A stretch of 64,000 bases of DNA, from NCBI RefSeq assembly GCF_009727055.1, contig NC_052359.1, positions 16,283,572 through 16,347,571 on the forward strand, given 5' to 3'. Both the position numbers and the translations under genes were made by a program. The notes under the pieces were generated by a model, which was not told where the DNA came from, ran no database searches, and worked only from the letters and a program-made list of their open reading frames with translations. The DNA comes from Benincasa hispida. Taxonomy: Eukaryota > Streptophyta > Magnoliopsida > Cucurbitales > Cucurbitaceae. Shown here piece by piece: positions 36,001 through 48,083 of the stretch. Position 1 is the stretch's first letter; each line of letters starts with the position of its first letter.

Positions 36001-36252
36001 CACGATCAACGCAAAGTCTTGCGGTGAAGTTGCGCTCGACCATTGTATTCCTATGATCGCAATCTCTGAATTGCATTAACACATATTCTGCACAAAAATG
36101 TAAAGATCAACTGCTCTAATGCGTTGGACGCATGCGATCACAATATTATAGAATTTATGCTTAATGGACGCAGTTTAACATATTTCATCAACGCAATCCA
36201 ACATTGTTTAAGAACTTAGTACTATGATAACATGCATTTCTGCTCGTTATCA
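33038..36252 (-). mobile_element. 5' LTR of the second Athila element, with a nested solo LTR
   Basis: On the + strand it starts TGATGCGTCATTTT next to the PBS and ends CTCGTTATCA. Outer pieces are 33038-33418 and 34967-36252, about 1.67 kb after removing the nested LTR. Its right half (35000-36100) matches 61480-62340 in order: TGCATGCGATG, TCTAGATTCT-type phrases, a TATA segment (GGTATTTATAGGGC, about 35731-35744) and TTTAATTCC...ACTGAT. Many ATGCGTTG-like phrases occur. The frames at 33292, 33843, 34534 and 35864 are chance frames. Confidence 0.8.
33419..34961 (-). mobile_element. Athila-family solo LTR (1,543 bp) nested in the 5' LTR
   Basis: Starts TGTTCATTGCTATCG on the + strand and ends ACAAGTTATCA. 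Flanks are CACAG (33414-33418) and CACAC (34962-34966), a one-mismatch target duplication. The right terminus carries a perfect 10-bp inverted repeat ATAACTTGTA-TTTC-TACAAGTTAT (34936-34959). The same termini occur in the LTR at 38577-40348. The ATGCGTTGATGC-rich tract at 33490-33552 lies inside it. The left boundary is less certain than the right. Confidence 0.68.
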
Positions 36253-37216
36253 CCGACTCACGATGTAAATTAATTAAACTAAACTAAGAAATAGTAAAGT
36301 GATCGAATATGAATATTATTAACCTAGAGATGTTCTAGGTAATAGATTTCATCAATGACATCACTAAACACGATTGCTTTGACTATTGAAGTAATTAACA
36401 TAACATCTATATATAGAAGTCTTTTATCTGGATTGAATATTTTGAAAAATAATATTGTTTTTCACTTAATTACTAATTTCTAATTGCTTGAAACTAGATA
36501 ATTAAGCAAAGTATTAAGACTCTTCATCAACAATCTCTACTATTATCTGCCTACTTCCGTGTGTTGAAACAAAATATAGCATGCATGATCTAATCTAAGC
36601 CTACTTGTTCAATCAAGATTTATATTATGGAATCATTCAAACCATTAATCAGACATTCAAAAGCATTAACAACGATCATGCTATAAAGTGGAAATGCAAA
36701 TTAACTCTTACGAAGCAAAGTGTTTAATAATTAGGCCAAAGAATTCATCTAGCCCTAAATCTATGAGAATTTTAGTCTAACATGGCTTCCATAGATAGAA
36801 TCAATATTAGAATGAAAAAATATATTCAATAATTCAAGAATATAAAAGGGAAAAGAAGAGTTATCCATTTTTTCAACTGTGTCAGTGGTAGAATCAACCC
36901 TTCAATGCTCTTCGATCACTCCGACATCATGAAAATTCTGCTGAAACCCCTCTTTCTAGACCTAAAAAACTCCAAAGTTCGATATAGAGGCTAGCCAAAA
37001 GCCCTAGAATATATAGGAGAAACTTTCCTAAAATGCAGATTTTTTCCATAAATGATTTCCTATTGTTGCGACGCTCTAGGGTAGGGCCATATTGCTACCC
37101 TATTGAAAGCCCTCGGCCAGTGTGCTTGTCGTGGCGCTAGTGTACAATAGCATTGTGCAATAGTCAACTTTGTGTTCTTAGGTGTTAGGCACCGAGGTCA
37201 GCATCGCGGCCCTGCC
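36253..37216 (-). mobile_element. Degenerate LTR-like DNA, left part
   Basis: A+T-rich sequence with no frame. The minus strand shows a TATA-like TCCTATATATTCTAGGG (about 36999-37015) with G+C phrases (TTGCGACGCTCTAGGG, 37074) to one side, resembling the layout of the Athila-type LTRs at 55290-56350. It probably belongs to one old LTR together with 40768-41297. No boundary or duplication was found. Confidence 0.45.
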
Positions 37217-39716
37217 CTGTATGTTGGATTTATGCCTTAAAACTCGTAGATAGTAAATATTATTAATTGATTGTCATTAATAAAGATTTATAGATGTTAA
37301 TTCAATAAATTTTATTGTTTGTGTTGTTTGTCTATTTTTGTCTTAATAACACTAAATCCAATAAATTAACATCCAAGGTTGTCTTATGAGTCTTGAACTA
37401 TATGTGAAGACATACAAGGATCAATGTTCAAGATACAGCCTAAAGGGTCTATAGTATAGGGATAAGGTAGGGTACCTTATCCTGGTAACACTATAGATAC
37501 GACTCACTTTGTATTTGATACAATACAATGATCCAACGCATTTTTCTAGTTGACATATGAGTGGGGGTATCCTGTGTAATGAATTTGCGTTAGACTGGAC
37601 CGCAAAATAATAACCACTAAATGTAACATCGTTAACTAGTTAGGTTCCTATTTCAATAGGATGACCTTGGCAACTTAGTCTAAATCTTGATTATACTATG
37701 ATCTCTTGTTCACGAGGGATTGTCCTTTGATTTGTATGCGTGAGGGTGGCCAGTATGCTGACCCAATATACCTACCATTTTAAGGACAAAACCAAGTGGG
37801 GAGCTGGGAACATAATAATACAAGATGAAATTCACCCATTCCCATCTTAAGGGTAAGTAGATGAGTGTTCCTTAAGTGGTGTCTCCAGGACTTGAACAAA
37901 GCATCCTACCCTCTCATTGGTCCGAGAGGTGTTTCTGTTTATTGGTTAGACCATAAATGGATTGTTCATTATAGGAGCATTGGTACTTAAGGAGTCGAAG
38001 GTAACTGAAGGGTAAAATGGTAATTTAACCCAATTAGAGTTACAAAAACTCGTGATGGACTAACTTGCTATTATTGGTCTATATCCATGGACACAGAAAT
38101 ATATCTATAGTGAGAATAGTGCAACTGTGGGTTTTTAGTGGAATGTACTCACAGTTAACGAATATTGATTAACTTTATTAATTGTTTAGCCAATTAATCT
38201 CATATCGTTGGAGTTTCTAATCTACAAGTCCACCAGATCCTATTATCAGCTCATTAGAGGATATTTAAGAGGGATGATATAAATTTTTCAAATTAATTTG
38301 AGGAAATCATATATTAATGTGATTGATATATAATTGATTATTGATAAGATCTATAATTGAAATTAAATTGGAAAATAATATTTGAATAAGATTCAATTAA
38401 TTAATTCAAGTAAATTAGATTCACAAAGAATTAATTGATAAAGAGGTATTGCACATATACATACAACGTTTATATATATATTAAATTGAATTTAATATAT
38501 AAATAGTTATTTAATTAATGTGCAAATTTAAAGGATTAGGAAAAGAGCTTGACACTGACACTGACACTAACAATACTGTTCGCTGCCAAATGCTTGTTGC
38601 TTTGCGATGGGTGTAATGCCACTGCAAAGACTGATGATGTGTATGATATGCATTGCTTTGTCTTAATCACGCTTCTAGATAATACATGCGATGCTACAAG
38701 ACAACTATAGAATGCCTTCATGTAGTGTATGCGTGTCACAAGTTTTTTTGCGTTGGAACCAAGTATAATTCCACCGCAAGTTTCTTAGAGTGATCCGAGG
38801 TCGAACACGGGGATTGCGATACTAGATGCGATATTGATGTGATACATGCAACTGAAATCAAAATAATAGTGTGTTGTGTTTGAAAAGTAAAATGCAGCGA
38901 CAAACAAATAAATAAACAAATAAATGAATAAATGTGAAGTTGTGCAAGTGTATGAGGGAATGCGATGGCAAGTCTTGTGAAAGATATCAGAATGAGAACG
39001 GGTTGGGTGAAAGAACATCGCAAGTTTTGTCAATCCTATTGAAGACGCAACTAAGGTTCCGCCTTCCCTTAGCTTACACCTCTCAGTGATCGACCGCATT
39101 CCCATATCTCTATGGTCAACAGGGATGAACATTGCGAACGCAAGGTTGTTTCCATCTCTGAAAATACTTCTTGCTTTAGTTAACGCATTCTATCAACCTT
39201 CTTTCGAGAGGTGGATTAACATCTTCACTTATGCTCTCACAAGTGAAGATGTCGTTGAGCATGCGTTAGCTAAACTTAGTTGACTTTTTCAACATGGATT
39301 AACTTACTCGATTAATCCTTCCCCCTTACCCTGGAGGATTAGTTACAGATGGTGAGAGAAATGGAAGATGAATGTATGGTGGTGAATAGAGAGATGAAAA
39401 TGAACATGATAATGATATTATGGATAAAGATAAAATGTTTGTTATAGATAGATGAATGAAAGATCAGAAATGAATAACAGTTGATGAACAGAAAGTAAGA
39501 ACAAATGAGGACACCGTGTCAATGTCTTGACACGGATCTCGATCGGAGTTGTTTTGCTTGCCGGCGTGTAGAAGGAGTGAGGTGGAAAACTTCCTTCTCA
39601 GGATAGTTCCTTAGGTAGAAATGACCTTCGCACAGAGCTTCTCTTCGAGATTGTAAATGAATTTCTGGCTCTTGAGACTTCCTTTTAGACTTGTCTTGTT
39701 TATCTCTCTGACTCTC

Positions 39717-39794
39717 TATGAATGTCTCTTCAGACCAGCCTTTATGTATGTCTCTTCAGACTAGCCTCCACGAATGTCTCTTCAGACCAGCCTC
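39717..39794. repeat. 26-bp tandem repeat, 3 copies
   Basis: The unit TATGAATGTCTCTTCAGACC plus AGCCTT is present three times in a row at 39717, 39743 and 39769 with 1-3 differences. It lies inside the Athila-family solo LTR. Confidence 0.85.
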
Positions 39795-39966
39795 TTCCTT
39801 TTGGTGTTGATGTAGCTATTTATAGACCTTAGCACCTTCTTCGTCAGTGGCCCCGCTCTGAAAAGTTACTTTTTGTGCCGAGGCTTGGTGGAAACGTCCG
39901 CTCTGCTCCACATTCAATTTGTCAGATCGTACAACAGAAAAGGTATACAATTTCAGAAATCCCCGC

Positions 39967-40152
39967 GAATGCGTCGCTCTTTTTATCCACGATCGATCGT
40001 CACATGCGGTGTGAATGCATTGCTTTTTTTTGTCCACTATCAATCGTCGCATGCGGTGTGAATGTGTTGCTCTTTTTTTGTCCACTATCGATCGTCGTAT
40101 GCAGTGCGAATTCATTGCTCTTTTTGTCCTCGAGCTATCATCGCATGCGGTG
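39967..40152. repeat. 45-48-bp tandem repeat, 4 copies
   Basis: Copies start at 39967, 40013, 40060 and 40108. Each has a GAATGCGTTGCTCTTT-like head, a TCCACTATCGATCGTCGC middle and an ATGCGGTG tail. Copies 1-3 are close and copy 4 is more diverged. It lies inside the Athila-family solo LTR near its promoter end. Confidence 0.87.
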
Positions 40153-40767
40153 ATACCTGTTTCCTGTAAAACAAAGACTTGGACACCCATTTTTTCCATC
40201 GCAATGGGGTCAGTGGGTGTGCTTCCGACATTTTACTACCTTTGCATTTCTAAGTCAATTTCTATATGTTCGACACAACTTTTTCCTTCCTTTTGCCACA
40301 TATTCTACATAATATGGTAAAAATAACTTGTATTTCTATAAGTTATCAAATACACAACACACAAGTGTTACTGTACAAAATTTTTCCTAAGCCACAAAAA
40401 GAATCATCTCTACTCTCCAAAACCCTTTTTCTTCTCTCTTTCTCCCAATAGTTGGATACCATCTATCCCTCTATTGAAATCCTAGAGAATAATGAGGCTA
40501 CTCTCGTGGTAGTGTTCGAGATTGTTCAAGAAATCGTTCATGATCAAGATCGTTGGAGGAGTCGTTCGTTGGAACTTAAAAAGGATTATTCGTGAAGCTT
40601 GGGAATCTACAGAGGTAAGAATGGTTCTAATATTTTTCCCTACAGCATGCTATATTACATGTTTATATTATATTTTAGTATACTTAATTTTTTTTGTGTA
40701 AAAATTGAATTGCGGGATGGAAGGCATTCACAACGCTTCTGCTACAAAATTCGATCGCTTCACTGTA

Positions 40768-41297
40768 TTCTTGAAAACTTTAATTTTTTCTCCTATTTTC
40801 TCCTCTCTTTGATGCACTTGTTCTCGATTTGTCTTGTTACTCCAAATATTGTCTTTTTGCTCTAATCTTGGAAATCACTAACAAACATCCTCAAATCAAA
40901 TAAAATCACGTGAAATCCTATCTTAATAAAAGGCAAATAAAAGCGAAAAGTACTCAACATATTAAGCATAAATATATTAAAATGTCAACGATATTAATTA
41001 AATCAAACTAGTTTAAAGAATAAACATCTACAATCTATGAAACCTTTGTCTTATACACACCCTAGTACTTATAGAAAATCAGTTAGTCGTGATGATGATA
41101 AACACATGGTGGAACCGTTAAATAAAAATTTAAATGAAAATAACAAAGGGAAAGGAAGGAAGTTATTCGTGAATCCATTTTGTTGCTAGCAATATCGCGT
41201 CAAATTTCGAGCTCATGACTTTCATCCTCAAGTTCATTAAACAAATAAAAAAAGTATTATTGATAATATTGACTATTTGGAGCTTCTGGAACATTAT
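40768..41297 (-). mobile_element. Degenerate LTR-like DNA, right part
   Basis: This is the continuation of 36253-37216 across the CTGTA insertion site. It is A+T-rich without frames, and I see no clear terminus. It ends at 41297, where it meets the truncated 3' LTR of the minus-strand copia element. Confidence 0.42.
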
Positions 41298-43671
41298 TGA
41301 GGCTGAACCGGATTAGACCTTGAGAAAACCGGTCGAACCGGTTGCTCTCGGTCCAACCTCAAAATCTTGCAAAGGCCGATCGTGTAGTACTGAAGGCAAT
41401 CGTCTAGCTCCATCGCCTTGTGTTGTGAAAGGGTACACGATTGCTTAGTGTTTGCCTCAACTAAACGATTGTTTAGCACCATCATATAGAACTACACGTT
41501 CACTTAGTGTCTACCAAATCTAAACAATCGCTTAGTTCTATCATATAGAACTACACGATCTCTCAACTCCATTGCTTAGCTATCGCATAACTATCTTAGT
41601 TCTATTGTATAGAACTAAACGATCGCCTAACACCATCGTCTAGCACTTCATGTCATCGTTTAGTATCCTCCATAGCTAAACGATTGCTTATCTTCATTGT
41701 ATAGAATATCATCAAGTTGCTTAGCATTTCGTAGGTAGGCGATCATTTAGTTCCATCGCATAGAAACTTCAACGCATCGCTTAGCACTTCGTCTAGACGA
41801 TCACTTAGCTGGAGCAATTGTAGGATTGTATCAGTAACAATGGAAGCACAAGGATCATCTAAGCACTCAAATTCACTAATTTTGGAAAAATATAAAGCAT
41901 GCTCTTGCAGAAACCAGTGAGTTTTAAGACATACCTCTTGTAGAACTTCTTCAAATCTTCTTCTCCAGTTCCTATCTTCTCCAAATCTTGTTGCAGACTA
42001 CCTCAAGATCTTCCTCACTATTCTCTTAATGCTCTAGATTGAGTCGTGGGACTCAAAACAAGCTTGAATCAAGGGATGAAGGAGAAATGCTCGCTGCAGT
42101 AATCTTGTTGAACAACTCTTTCTTCAACCTGAATTTTCTCTGAAATTCTCTATTGATTGCATGCCCAATTTTCATTCCAATCTCTTCATTATATTGTAGA
42201 TCAACATGTAATGGAGAGACTTGCATGAGTTACAGCTCATTCTTGGAGAAGACAAGGCAAAGAAGATGCATTTTGAGTGGGCAACTAAAGAGATGGATAA
42301 TGGAAAATCTTGTTTTTCCATTTTGTGTGTTTTGTTCTTTTCCTTTTCAATTTTATGTCAAAAATCAAAATTTAATTTTATAAAATCTATTTGGTTTTAA
42401 AAAATGAAAAAATAATTAATTTCATAAATTAATTATTAAATAAAACTTAATTAATTTAATATCAAATATTAAATTATCTTTAACACATATCCATCTTTAT
42501 ATTTAAATATATAAATTCTCCTATTCCGTTTAATTCTTAAATTAAACATGTAATTATATCGCATATAATTACTAATTTCCATAATTCTAATTTGAATGAT
42601 TCAAATTAACTTATCATGCTATCCAAGAGTTAGTCCGTTATGAGCTAGTAGGGGGACGTCGTGGATCTACAGCTCATGAACTCCAACGATCCGAGATTAA
42701 TTAGTTAAACTTATTAGACCAGATTAATCCCCATTCGTTAATTAATGGGTTACTCCACTATAACCTATAGTTGCACTCCCCTCACTATAGATATATCATG
42801 TCCACATGATTTAACCATAATCAGCAAATCGACCCTTCACAGGTTGTTTGTAATAACGGCTGGGTCAAATATCTGTTTTACCCCCGAGATTAAGTCTTAT
42901 TCCTCAAGTCCCTACTGATCCTCTAATGAACAACTGGTTTGTGATCCAATCACTAAACCAAACTCTCTCAGCCCAGTGAGAGGGTGGGGCCCCTTGTTCA
43001 AGACCTGGATTCAGTACTTGAGAGAACAACCTTTCTCCTATCCCTAAATCGGGTAGGAGTGAACTTTTTCTTTCACCCTATGTCCCTAGCTATCTATTTG
43101 GTCTTATCCCTGAAATGGGAGTCTTATTGAGCTGGCACTGTTGAGCCAACCCTCTCTTATGCAAATATAAGGGCAATCTCGAATAAACAATATTTCATAG
43201 TTAGCTCAGGATTAAGATCGAGTTACCTAGGTCATCTAGGTGAAATAGTTAGTCTTATACAGTAAACAATGGTATAAAGAAAGAGTGACTTATTTCTTGA
43301 TCCTGATCTTATGTAAACTCATTGCATAGGACACCCCTACTCCTCATGTCATAACATGTACGAATTAGGATCATATCGTATGTCGCACTTTACAACTCTT
43401 TGTAACAACTACAAAGTAGGCCAAATCTAATGGTGTTACAAGAATAAGGTACCCAACCTTATTCATGTACCATAAATCATTTTTATTATTTACTCGAATC
43501 TGATCCACTCTTATGTCTTCACATAAAGTTCAAGTACTCATACAATAGTCATGGGTCTTACTTTATTGGATTTAGATTTTCATACAAGTTATGAGATCAA
43601 TAACAAGTATATTGATTATAGAAAATGTTTATCATTTTACAACTGCAAGTTTTAGGACATAAAACCCAACA
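41298..43671 (-). mobile_element. 3' LTR of the minus-strand copia element, truncated
   Basis: It aligns from GAGGCTGAACCGGAT (41298; partner at 50819) to the end ACCCAACA at 43671, where the reverse complement starts TGTTGGGTTTTATGTCC. The partner LTR extends about 1.4 kb further to its left; that part is missing here, so this LTR has lost its distal end. It carries the CGATCG array and the A+T-rich U3-like block near 42330-42600. A polypurine tract follows immediately on its right. Confidence 0.85.
41335..41825. repeat. CGATCG-centred near-palindrome array, copy A
   Basis: Diverged units of the form CTAAACGATCGCTTAG alternate with TCCATCGTATAGAACTA phrases. It corresponds to 50890-51340. 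Several units have mutated CpG sites (for example AACAATCGCTTAG and AACGATTGCTTA), as expected for old methylated DNA. Confidence 0.8.
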
Positions 43672-44187
43672 ATACTCCCACTTGGACTAAATCTCCAGTG
43701 GATCAATATATACAAATATATACAATGTTGAGTTTACATGGAGAGAATAAAATGTACAAATACAATAAACTAGGGCATTACAATACCCACAAATTCTCCC
43801 ACTTGCCCTAGTGATACAAAACTCGTAGACCTCGTCCTACTAGGTGACCCTCGAACACTTTAGCTAAGAGGGCCTTCGTAAATGGATTAGCTAAGTTTTA
43901 TTGGAAAGTAATCTGGGTGACGATAACGTCTCCTCGGTGTACAATCTCCCTGATGAGATGGTACTTCTGTTAAATATGCTTTCCCCTTTTATGGCTTCGT
44001 GGTTCCTTTGTATTTGCAACTATTCTACTGTTGTCACAATAGAGAGTGAAGGTAGGTGTAGACTAAGAACTATTTCCAGATCTGTCAGGAACTTTCTGAA
44101 CCATACTACTTCTTTTGCTGCTTCACTTGCAGCTACATATTCAGCTTCCATTGTGGAGTCTGCAATACAACTCTACTTGATGCTTCT
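43672..44187 (-). pseudogene. Copia RNase H C-terminal half with polypurine tract
   Basis: The reversed polypurine tract (AAGTGGGAGTAT, reverse complement at 43672-43683) abuts the LTR. On the minus strand from the right: ADSTMEAEYVAASEAAKEVV with the RNase H glutamate, WFRKFLTDLEIV, a shifted segment, and FTKALLAKVFEGHL near 43870. An in-frame stop follows RSIK just before ADSTME. The frame is interrupted at 44187 by a solo LTR, and the preceding residues continue at 46191. Confidence 0.88.
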
Positions 44188-46190
44188 TGATGATGGGCAG
44201 AAATGCACGTCACTATAGGCCTTTTATTTAGAATTATGAGGGCTGTTAAGTAGAAGATGCGGTGATTATACTAAGAATTCATGAGAAAACGAACTTTCAT
44301 TGATCGACATTAAGAATCTCAGCTAACCCACTTTTCTGCGTTATTATGCATTCAATTGTCTATCTTTATAGCTAACGCAGGAAGCAGTCGCATACGCGGA
44401 AGCCAAGCTATTGCAAAGATGATCGCATACGGAGAATCTCTCCATCGTAGAGGCGAACGCATACGTTCGATTGCATAGATTTTGCGGCCATCAACCACAT
44501 GTGTCCATCGCATTTAAGTTACGATGGTCAAGCGAATGCGGTCATCGTAGAGAGATTGCGGCTACAGAATAATAACATAATATAAGGGCGATCGCAAGGT
44601 TGGTGGAATGCAAGCATGAACGCATACAATGGGATTTTCAAAAAGATGATGTTGACATTTCACCTACCATGCCGTTAGCAGCAGAGATTCCTAAAAAGAT
44701 CATCACACCACGAGTGTCAAATTTAGAGCAGGTCCATTAATGCTGTTGACGATCAAACTCTATAAATAGAAGCTGTTGAGCAAAACTTCAAATTATCCAA
44801 GTTTCTACCTTCAGGTGGATCCTTGTGATCCAGACCAAAGCGTGAGAAGATAATCTTGAGATTCTTCATCCCTTCAATCATTTCGAGTGATCTCTGGAGC
44901 TTTCATTGGAGTTAGAGCTCGAGAGCGTCTACTTCACTGCCCATCCATGGCACCACCGGCAGCCTTGACACACATCTGATGGAAGCAAGACATTGCTTCC
45001 ATCTGGCCTTCCATATCTCTTCTATCCTTGTATTGTATTACATTTTGGCTTAAGGAATTAATACATTTTGTGATCAATGCATTTCTATATTTCCTTCGAT
45101 TTCATCTCCATCTTCATTTACTTAGTATCCTTTACTTTCATTGCATCACTAAGTAGGACTATTAGAGTATAGCATACTTAATCATGTGGCATAGGAATAT
45201 GAAGCATGTAGCAAACCACCGGGAGGTGTGTGTTGCGTGAGTGTTGTGAGAAAACCTTATTTGCTTAGTGTGAAGCTTTAGCAATGCTTGTATATAAGTG
45301 GACGCATTGCTTGTCTATGAGTAGAATCAGTAGCAACTAACTGCTCGGGAGGGTAAGTAGTTGATCGCATTAAGCAATGTAAGCAAGTGTTCACTAGAGA
45401 TAGGAATAATCTTACGTCAGCCAGGTTTATATGATTACCTTGTCTTATGAGCGCATCATTCATCATTTAGGCATACTTGGGAGAGTAGTCTAAAAACCAA
45501 ATATAAGACTCGAGAGAGCGGATTGGATCGCATAAGCAAGAATGGTGAACTTAGGAATAAGCTCTGTTTGCTACTACATAGCGTATGCACCCTTTAAGTA
45601 GGATATGATGGTATGCGGTCATCTTGCTTATGTGTGAGAGCACGTGAGCAGGATTGTAGAGGCTTAGAAATAGGCTTCTCGACACTATCGCATATTCATC
45701 GCATGCGTTTTCGTCAAGTGTGTATAGCATAATCGTATAGCTTGCGTTGACTGGGGTTACCCATGCGGTCAAGCTTAGTGTTGCAGTGAAGACATCCTTG
45801 CCATTTTATCTATTTTTCCATGCATTTTACTACGCATTAACAGTTTCCGTGTCTCTACCTCTCGGTCATACTTCCACCGCTTAATCTAATAGTTAGAAGT
45901 AGGAGTAGTGCATAGCCCATAACCCTCATCATTCTTTTATTTCTTTGCCGCATACACATTATCGCATACCATTTAGCTACAAGTCCCTGAGTTCGACCTC
46001 GGATCACCCGAGAAACTTGCAATCTCGTTATACTTAGCGAGAGCGCAAGAAAACTTGTGATAGGAATGTATGGTCATTGCATATGAGATTAACACATACT
46101 TTCATTCCAATGCATGACCACCGACGCATGAGTATAAACGCATAACTTAAGACATGCATTATAATTGCGTTTACCAAATTTCCATCATCA
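44188..46190 (+). mobile_element. Athila-family-like solo LTR (2,003 bp) in copia RNase H
   Basis: Perfectly inverted termini TGATGATGG...CCATCATCA and an exact 5-bp duplication CTTCT (44183-44187 and 46191-46195). Excision restores the RNase H reading across RSIK. Direction is +, judged from GTTCGACCTCGGATCACCC (45981), the reverse of the phrase in the 38577 LTR. A TATA box (CTCTATAAATAGAAG, 44758-44772) is well placed. Chance frames at 45278 and 45551 are not genes. Confidence 0.93.
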
Positions 46191-47474
46191 CTTCTCCACA
46201 CCCTGCTCATCCGTTAAGAATAAATACTGACTCCGAATTGATTTCCTTGAATCAATATTGGTTTGAAAGTCAGAATCAGTGTATCCAGTAAGGATCAGAT
46301 CATTAGCACCATACACGAGCATATAATCTCTCATTCTCCAAAGATACTTGAGAATGTTTTTAACAGCAGTTCAATGGTCATGACCAGGATTGGATTGAAA
46401 TTTGCTGACAATTCCTACGACATAGCATACATCAAACTTCCAACTATAGATGCATAAGAAATTCGATTCATCTTCTCAATCTCTTGAGGTGTCTTAGGAC
46501 TCTGTCTCTTAGACAAGTGAATTCCATTCCTGGAAGGTAAAGATCCTTTCTTGGAATTTTGCATTTTATACCTAGACAACATCTTGTCTATATAAGATGC
46601 TTGAGATAATGCCAATGTTCTGTTCTTGTGATTCTGAACTATTTGAATTCCAAGAACATACTGTGCTTCTCCCAAATATTTCATTTGGAATTGTGAAGCC
46701 AACCATCTCTTAACGTCAGCTAGATATTCTACCACATTCCCAATGAGAAAACTATCATCAACATACAACACCAGAAAAGCGACAGTTTTGTTAACGATCT
46801 TCTTGTATACATAGGGTTCATGAACATTTTGTTCAAAGCCATAATATTTGATCATAGCGCCAAATCTCATATTCCAGGATTTAGAAGCTTGTTTTAATCC
46901 ATAAATAGATCGATTAAGCTTGCAAACTTTTTGTTCTTGACCCTGCTGTATAAACCCTTCTGGTTGAGACATATAGATACTCTGTTCAAGATAGCCATTC
47001 AGAAAAGCTGTCTTGACATCCATTTGCCATATTTCATAAAACGTGGCTATGGACAAGAGTATTCTAATAGACTTTATCATGGCAACTGGAGAGAAGGTTT
47101 TTTAAAAATCTAACTTTGTAGGTATGTACCTTACCATCTTGGTCTCATTTTCTCTTGTAGATCCATTTGCAATCGATGGGTTTTACCTCTTCTAGTTGAT
47201 CTACAAGATCCCAGACAGAATTGAAATACATAGATTCCATTTCAAGGTCCATGGCTTTAATCCATTGGTCTTTGTCCACATCATTCATTGCTTGATTAAA
47301 AGACAATGGATCCTCTAAACCATCATCTGGTATGATGACTTGAGTTTCAGTTAAACCCATGTATCGGTCAGGATGTTGCACAACCCTCCCACTACGATGA
47401 AGCATTCCCAACTCTTGAGAGATGTGGAGTATCAGTTTCATCAACAACTCTTGTTGACGGACCTTCTCCATCAA
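46191..47474 (-). pseudogene. Copia reverse transcriptase (minus strand)
   Basis: From right to left on +: 47474-47145 holds the RT lead-in (SFNQAMNDVDKDQWIKAMD, PIDCKWIYKRK). A gap of about 65 bp with stops follows, then 47080-46415 holds IWQMDVKTAFLNGYLEQSIY, GLKQASKSWNMRFG, the catalytic LYVDDSFLIGN, YVLGIQIV and RISYASIVGSLMYAMS. The frame then breaks, and 46191-46290 gives GYTDSDFQTNIDSRKS, the start of RNase H. The catalytic aspartates are present. This is the best-preserved RT in the window, but frameshifts and the solo LTR at 44188 separate it from the rest of RNase H. Confidence 0.93.
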
Positions 47475-47496
47475 GAACTCTTATTGAAGGACCTAC

Positions 47497-48083
47497 TCAA
47501 TCAACAACTCTTATTGATGCATTTTTCGTGTCTCTGGACATTTCTTTTATTACTAGCTTACTGCGAGATTGATGGTTCTTTATAAAATCTTCCTTCAAGA
47601 AGGTTGCATTTGTCGATACAAACACTTTATTTTCCTGAGGATCATAAAAGAGACCACCTTTAGTTTCTTTTAGGTAGAGTACAAATAGGCATACTTTTGA
47701 ATGGTGTTCCAACTTTTTAGGATTTTGCACCAACAAATGTGCTGGACAACCCCAAATCCTGAAGTAATATAAATTTGCTTTACATCCTCTCCAGTGCTCG
47801 TAAGGTGTTTCAAAAAAAAATTTCGAGGGAACCATGTTCAAAATATATACCGCAGTCCTAACTGCTTGTCCCCAAAAAGAATTTGGTAAATAAGCGTAAC
47901 TCATCATGGAACAAACCATGTCCAACAAGGTTCTGTTTTCCTTTCTGACACACCGTTTTGCTGAGGTGTGCCAGGGGCTGTGAGTTGAGACTGAATTCTA
48001 TGTTCTATCAAATAGTTCTGGAATTATGTGTCCATATACTCACCACTTCGATTCGATCTAAGTGTTTTAATCTTTTTACCTAA
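47497..48083 (-). pseudogene. Copia integrase C-terminal half
   Basis: Frame 47928-47497: MLDMVCSMMSYAYLPNSFWG, AVRTAVYILNMVPSK, FETPYEHWRGCKANLYYFRI, WGCPAHLLVQNPKKLEHHSK, GLFYDPQENKVFVSTNATFL. Just upstream (47929-48083) in another frame is QLTAPGTPQQNGVSER with the GTPQQNG motif that carries the integrase catalytic glutamate region. One frameshift separates the two. The order RT after integrase is the copia order. Confidence 0.92.

Larger units (their letters stand above)
38577..40348 (-). mobile_element. Athila-family solo LTR (1,772 bp), nested
   Basis: Starts TGTTCGCTGCC and ends ATAAGTTATCA on the + strand, with an exact duplication AATAC at 38572-38576 and 40349-40353. The terminal inverted repeat seen at 34936 is present with one mismatch (40323-40346). 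It contains the GATCCGAGGTCGAACACGGGG phrase (38790-38810), shared with the 44188-46190 LTR, and two tandem arrays. This is a third level of nesting: old DNA, then copia LTR, then this LTR. Confidence 0.9.
37222..40762 (+). mobile_element. Copia-type solo LTR, split by an Athila-family LTR
   Basis: Starts TGTTGGATTTATGCC and ends GATCGCTTCA, with an exact 5-bp duplication CTGTA at 37217-37221 and 40763-40767. Its two pieces (37222-38576 and 40354-40762) total about 1.76 kb, in line with the other copia LTRs. The right piece ends with the typical GAATAATGAGGCTACTCTCGT region and a splice-like AGAGGTAAGAATGG (40611-40624). It contains no internal region. Confidence 0.9.

Noticed and set aside
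38536..39132. Overlapping minus-strand frames of 67-115 codons
   Set aside because: They lie in a solo LTR delimited by AATAC duplications (one begins in the flanking copia LTR). They are A+T-rich chance frames without motifs.
41294..41485. Frame through the CGATCG array resembling a repeat protein, and likewise 51179-51478
   Set aside because: They are created by the repeat period inside LTRs, are not conserved between the two LTR copies and have no domain.
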